From the NCBI GenBank assembly GCA_038373865.1, contig JAXGGA010002887.1, positions 1-64,000 of the forward strand: a stretch of DNA of 64,000 nt. Direction: 5' to 3'. Under the pieces are notes generated by a model, which was given only the letters and a program-made list of their open reading frames with translations, did no database searches and was not told the DNA's origin. The DNA is from Uloborus plumipes. Taxonomy: Eukaryota > Arthropoda > Arachnida > Araneae > Uloboridae. Both the position numbers and the translations under genes were made by a program. Each line of letters opens with the position of its first letter. Positions within the stretch are counted from its first letter, which is position 1. This document shows, one piece after another, positions 60,019 to 64,000 of this stretch.

Positions 60019-60070
60019 CATGTGTGTACTGTGGAAGGCGGACTTCATACTAAATTACGGTACAGTTGGA

Positions 60071-60378
60071 TAAGGCAGGGATTCAAGTGAAACAGCACTG
60101 CGATCGCTTCGAATTTCAATCGCTACTGGAAGTGAATTACATTATCATCAACTTAACTTGGCATGACGTCACTACGGGTGGAGCCAATGAGAGCTCACAA
60201 GCACTCAGCGATCTCCTCTTATTCGCCAAGTAGGCTGTGACGTTTTATCTAGCTCGTTTTTCATAGGCAAACGTCACGCTGACGTCACGATGTTTTTATC
60301 AAGAAACGTTCTAATGTAATTCATTTCCAGTCGCGGTTGTAATTTGCGATCGCCTGTTTCACTTGAATCCTTGCCTAA
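60071..60378. mobile_element. PIF/Harbinger-type MITE with CRE palindromes
   Basis: The element 60074-60375 has inverted termini GGCAGGGATTCAAGTGAAACA / its inverse (about 65 bp with few mismatches), and TAA is duplicated at 60071-60073 and 60376-60378, the TWA signature of PIF/Harbinger. Family B copy 1 shows the unfilled site. TGACGTCA occurs twice inside (60155-60162 and 60279-60286). Confidence 0.88.
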
Positions 60379-60437
60379 GTAATGTAACGCATCCCAAATT
60401 GCCGGCTTAGCTGGTACAAGACAATAATAACAATTGA

Positions 60438-60710
60438 AGGGTTTGGGAGATGAAGACATTATGTGACAAAGCAGAAATTGCGAGTAATTGAAGTTCAAAA
60501 TTTCATTGTTGCAGTTGTTGCAGCTGTTTTGTGTTCTGGTTTTGTCGTTAGTGTGCGTATGAAGTTAGTCTATTGCCATCTACTTTTTGATGTACCAAGT
60601 TTTATTTGCTTACCTGTATCCCTTGCTTACCATTGCCCAGAGTGTTCATTTTTCAGAATGTAACATAGCCCCTTCATCCTCAAAACCTTTCAATTCATAA
60701 CCAAATGCAA
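60438..60710. other. Spacer, no feature seen
   Basis: A 66-codon AT-rich frame (60463-60663) is not recognisable. Confidence 0.4.
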
Positions 60711-61302
60711 TACTCCAAGATCCCACTTAGGTTGACCTACCCTCATCGAGTTTCCTAATAAAGTTATGCATTAAAATGTAGATAAACATATTCCTAACAC
60801 GAAGGCATATCGCTATCTGAACAAAAGAGATCCAATCATAGGGTTTGTAGCAATTAGAAGTTCCAGTAGTCGAGTAAAACTGCAGTTTTTCTGCAGATGT
60901 CATCAAATTTTGCAAGAAGCTTCAATTTTTTAAAAATTGAAAGCAGATCTCTCACAAATAACACTTATTCGGCTCAAAACTCTACATTTTTGTGAGAAAA
61001 TGGTTATGTGATCAAGAAATGACATGCCTTCCTAAATTATGCACTTTTAAAAAACTCTGAAAAAAAAACTGCAGAAATTTTGCAGGTCTTTCTTCTTTAA
61101 CTTGAAAATAACAGCAGAAAATCTGCAAAATTATTAAAATCTCATTATTAAAATTTTAAAATCGCAATAACCCTATGAAAGGAGCACTTTTGCTTAATCA
61201 GCTTTACACCATCGTATTTGTAATATTTTTATCTACATTTATATGTATAGCATATTAGGAAACTCGACGAGGGTAGGTAAACCCAAACCGGATCTTGTAC
61301 TA
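60711..61302. mobile_element. Near-palindromic TIR element, 0.6 kb
   Basis: CCTACCCTCATCGAGTTTCC (60738) pairs with GGAAACTCGACGAGGGTAGG (61259-61278), and pairing extends outward to AAGATCC and inward for most of each half, including CATAGGGTTT / AACCCTATG and CTGCAG-rich segments. TA or CAA may be the target duplication. Non-coding. Confidence 0.82.
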
Positions 61303-63024
61303 CAAGGCAAAAAACATGTTTCAGCTTTCGTAGTAGCTGAAATGCAAAATGAAATTTAAGACCACCCAAACTGTTAATAATAGCACAGCGGCGTTATTGC
61401 GCTGTATTGAAATGCTATTTGTTTTTAGAGAACTTGAGATTCGCGTCATTTGAAGGTGGTAAACAATGGAGTGTTTGTTTATTTTTTCGTTATATGTTAG
61501 AAAAGAACCCGCGAATTATCTACACAATACATTTTAAGAGAAGTTCTTGGTAATTGTTTTTATGCTATGAAGCAAAAGCTATCATAAATGTTTATTTTAA
61601 TGACATATTCTTGATTGAACTAAAGCAACATAGATCATAAAAGCAAGCCGAAAAGTGCATTTTCACAGCGACCGGTTTAGCTTTCTTAGTACGTTGTTTA
61701 GATTGTTTCTTCGTAGGAATTGTAAAATATTCTAGCTTCATTGAATTAAACAAGTTTGTTTTTTTTTCCGAATTTCTATAATTCCTTATCGTAGTCGAAA
61801 TCAAAATAAGGATCTTTTACAAGTCGTGATGTTTGAAATTATTAAAAAGACGATTTGCTTTAAACTATTGCTACTCGAATAACAAAAATTATTTTAAAAT
61901 AATTTGAGCTTAGTTAAAAATTTATTGAATTTAAAATTGAAAATGTGAATTTGATGTTCCTTTACAGAAAATTTAGTACAGTAGCACAGAAAAAAAAGAG
62001 ATACAAGAGATAGTTATATACATAAATGCTGAAAGAAAGAGAAGGAAAAAGTCTTTAAAAAATAGCTCCTCTAGATAGTTTTTAATTAAGATTTTTTTTT
62101 TTTTTTGGTTTAGTTTTGAATAATGCGAAAAACATAAACTTATGCTTTGCTGTGAAAATTGAATCCTTAATGAACAATAATTTAGTAAATAGATCTGCTC
62201 TGTAAGAACGTAACCAAACATAATTTTTCGTATAAAATGTGCATTGATTTTTTTTTCAATAGTTTTAAAAAACATTTTTCGAAATGTTATGAAGTATAAA
62301 GGCAAAACTTGAACCTTATTACTATTTAAAAAAATATTTTGGGCATTGCACCCTCTGTATTTTTAAAAAGTCTGAATTAGAGTGGGAAATAATAATCAAT
62401 TTTTTCTCTTTAATCTTTTGACAACTCCCTCTTATATGCTTCTCCCTACGTTAAACAAGAGAAGTCGTGAAAATTGAAAAAAAAAAAAAAAAAAAAAGAG
62501 AGAGTTATTAAATCTTTTTAGCATGAATGCGGGCCATTTGAAAATTGAAATTTAGGGATACCTCATTTTTGCTGCAAGACCTTCAATCGGTCAAATATCG
62601 ACTACAAACGGTACTAGCTTTTCAAGTTAAATGCTAAGAAGCCAAATACTCCCCCCCCCCCTTAAAAAAAATATGTTTTAATATTGAATGAGGATTTTTT
62701 TTCCTCTTTTCAGTATGACAGGGAATGTTACAACTTCTGTACTAGTTTCAAGATAATTTTAAAGTTCCTTCGTGATATATTTACGTTATTTTAAGAAAAT
62801 GAAGCATAATAAAGTATCCTAAACTAATTCGAGCTTAAAAGCTATGACTTCGATTTATTTCCCCCTAAATGGGCTCACGAGCGTCACAGCCTGTGGGGAT
62901 TTGGGGACGCGTCCCCCCTAATAATTTGGACAGTCCCTATTCAATTTTTTTTCACATAAAAACTCAGAAATTATTTGACACAAGTTCGGAAAAAAAGAAA
63001 TGCAGTCCTTCAAGAAAGTCACAA
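61303..63024. other. Unassigned AT-rich DNA
   Basis: An A-run followed by GA repeats lies at 62478-62505 and a C-run at about 62651-62660. Open frames on the minus strand (61592-61804, 61973-62305) are AT-driven. Confidence 0.4.
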
Positions 63025-63371
63025 CACTAAAAAAAAGTTGTTGTTTTTACTGTATAATACAGCTAATTTTATTGTAACAAACTGTAAAAATTGCAAATTT
63101 TAAAATAATTAACTAGAAAAATTGTTAATTTTAGTTTTTTACTGTGCATTTTACTGTTTTAAACTGGAACCTCTGTTGCCAATATTATGCTGTTCTTTTT
63201 ACAGTATAATACAGCTAATTTTGTGGAAATAAAATGTAAAATTTCTGCTTTACACTAATAAAGTGTAAGATTGCAAATTTTACAGTTTATTACTGTTTAT
63301 TTTCCAGTTTTAAATCGGAACCTCTGCTGCCAGTATTATACTGTAGAAACAACAGTTCATTTTTTGCAATG
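63025..63371. mobile_element. CACTG-type MITE, copy 4
   Basis: CACTAAAAAAAAGTTGTTG start, two CTGGAACCTCTGTTGCCA / CGGAACCTCTGCTGCCAG units, hairpin units and the CAACAGTTCATTTTTTGCAATG end. It abuts the TTAA of the next element by three bases. Confidence 0.85.
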
Positions 63372-63374
63372 TAC

Positions 63375-63901
63375 TTAACCCATTAATGCCTAGCGTCCCT
63401 ATTTAGGGACTGTCCAAAAAAGGGTCTGAATTTCCCCAAAATGAACATTTTAACCAAATAATAGTGTTCAATTAGTACCTTGGTATTGTTTCAATTCGTT
63501 CTTAACAGATTACAGCACATAACCATTGTTGAAGTGTGTTCCGTAGCCGTTTTAGTGTGATCTTTATCAAAAATGACATCGTTCACAATCTCAAGAAAAA
63601 AAAAGCTAAGTTTTCAAAGTGATTCCCAGCTTCCCAGTTTATGTTATTCGCTGATTTTATTTCTTCTTATAAAATGTCTTTTTAAATATTATATAGCTTG
63701 CAGGAAAAAAAATAGTAAAAAAAGTGTATGTCCTCTGGGGTCTATCGTAACTTTTAAAGGACGAGTTTTCTTTCCTTAATAAAACAATTATTTTTTACAT
63801 AATATTTTTTTAATTATTTTTCCTGTCCATTAAACACTGTTTGTAACCAGTATACAAAATATCTTTGGGGGAAACAAAAATGTCAGGCATTAATGGGTTA
63901 A
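63375..63901. mobile_element. piggyBac-type MITE with TTAA duplication
   Basis: TTAA at 63375-63378 and 63898-63901 flank an element beginning CCCATTAATGCCT and ending AGGCATTAATGGG. TTAA target sites with CCC/GGG termini are the piggyBac signature. GTCCCTATTTAGGGAC forms a subterminal palindrome at 63395-63410. An internal plus-strand frame (63573-63779) has no DDD-transposase feature. Confidence 0.92.
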
Positions 63902-64000
63902 GAAAACGCCGTATCGTTATTCGTTATTACGCTAGAAAAAAGCTGCAGCACTAATCTGCTTATGTTATTGTATGAGGTTTCTTCCGATGTCACATATCTC
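63902..64000. other. Window edge, unassigned
   Basis: No feature supported. Confidence 0.4.

Larger units (their letters stand above)
59312..60437 (+). mobile_element. tRNA-derived SINE (family B), copy 2, with two insertions
   Basis: The head (TCTAGTGTTCAGAG, then a degraded B box CTCGAACCCC) and body match the family B copy at 37021-37466. The body is interrupted at 59493-60010 by a hAT MITE and at 60074-60375 by a Harbinger-type MITE. It resumes each time in register and ends with CCCAAATTGCC and an AAC/AAT-rich tail. The family alignment is direct proof of both insertion sites. No clear target duplication remains. Confidence 0.8.

Overview
This window is AT-rich, intron-scale, non-coding DNA from an animal nuclear genome, most likely an arthropod. 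The basis is tRNA-derived SINEs, very many short DNA transposons (hAT, pogo-like, PIF/Harbinger-like, piggyBac-like), Helitrons carrying microsatellites, and one spliced coding exon whose encoded peptide resembles the start of a GAS2-family calponin-homology domain. The species cannot be named from the sequence. There is no bacterial-style gene organisation: most open frames start at non-ATG codons, are under 100 codons and fall in AT-rich DNA.

The only protein-coding exon I can support well is 53672-53810 (+). It holds a start ATG, 46 codons and a consensus GTGAGT donor, and looks like the first coding exon of a GAS2-like (pickled-eggs type) cytoskeletal linker. The rest of that gene is not found and should lie beyond 64000. 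A possible non-coding upstream exon (17560-17643) and an unidentified coding-looking block (46985-47135) are the only other exon candidates.

Layout: 1-2486 holds a perfect SINE insertion and a 160-bp tandem duplication. 2487-6876 holds two copies of a hairpin-rich CACTG MITE, the second split by a Helitron that is itself split by a TIR element. 8220-10002 is a hAT MITE with a pogo-like TA element nested in it. 11896-12877 has a third CACTG MITE and a small hAT MITE. 18476-21139 is a 2.7-kb hAT-type element and 21476-23005 a probable second one. 24202-28577 is a 2.9-kb foldback bracketed by two MITEs. 28691-30808 is a decayed pogo/Tigger-like transposon. 32787-37475 has two SINEs and a mini-MITE. 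39705-43998 has four small MITEs. 44223-52520 is a Helitron-dominated block that includes a tandem trimer invaded by a Helitron. 53400-53816 is the gene start. 55480-64000 is again MITEs, with a SINE that carries both a hAT and a Harbinger insertion, a long palindromic element, a fourth CACTG MITE and a piggyBac-like MITE.

Together the window reads as the 5' region or large first intron of a GAS2-like gene that has grown by repeated transposon insertion. Many elements still have exact target-site duplications, so the order of several insertions can be read directly. I see no CRISPR array, rRNA, intact tRNA gene or intact transposase.
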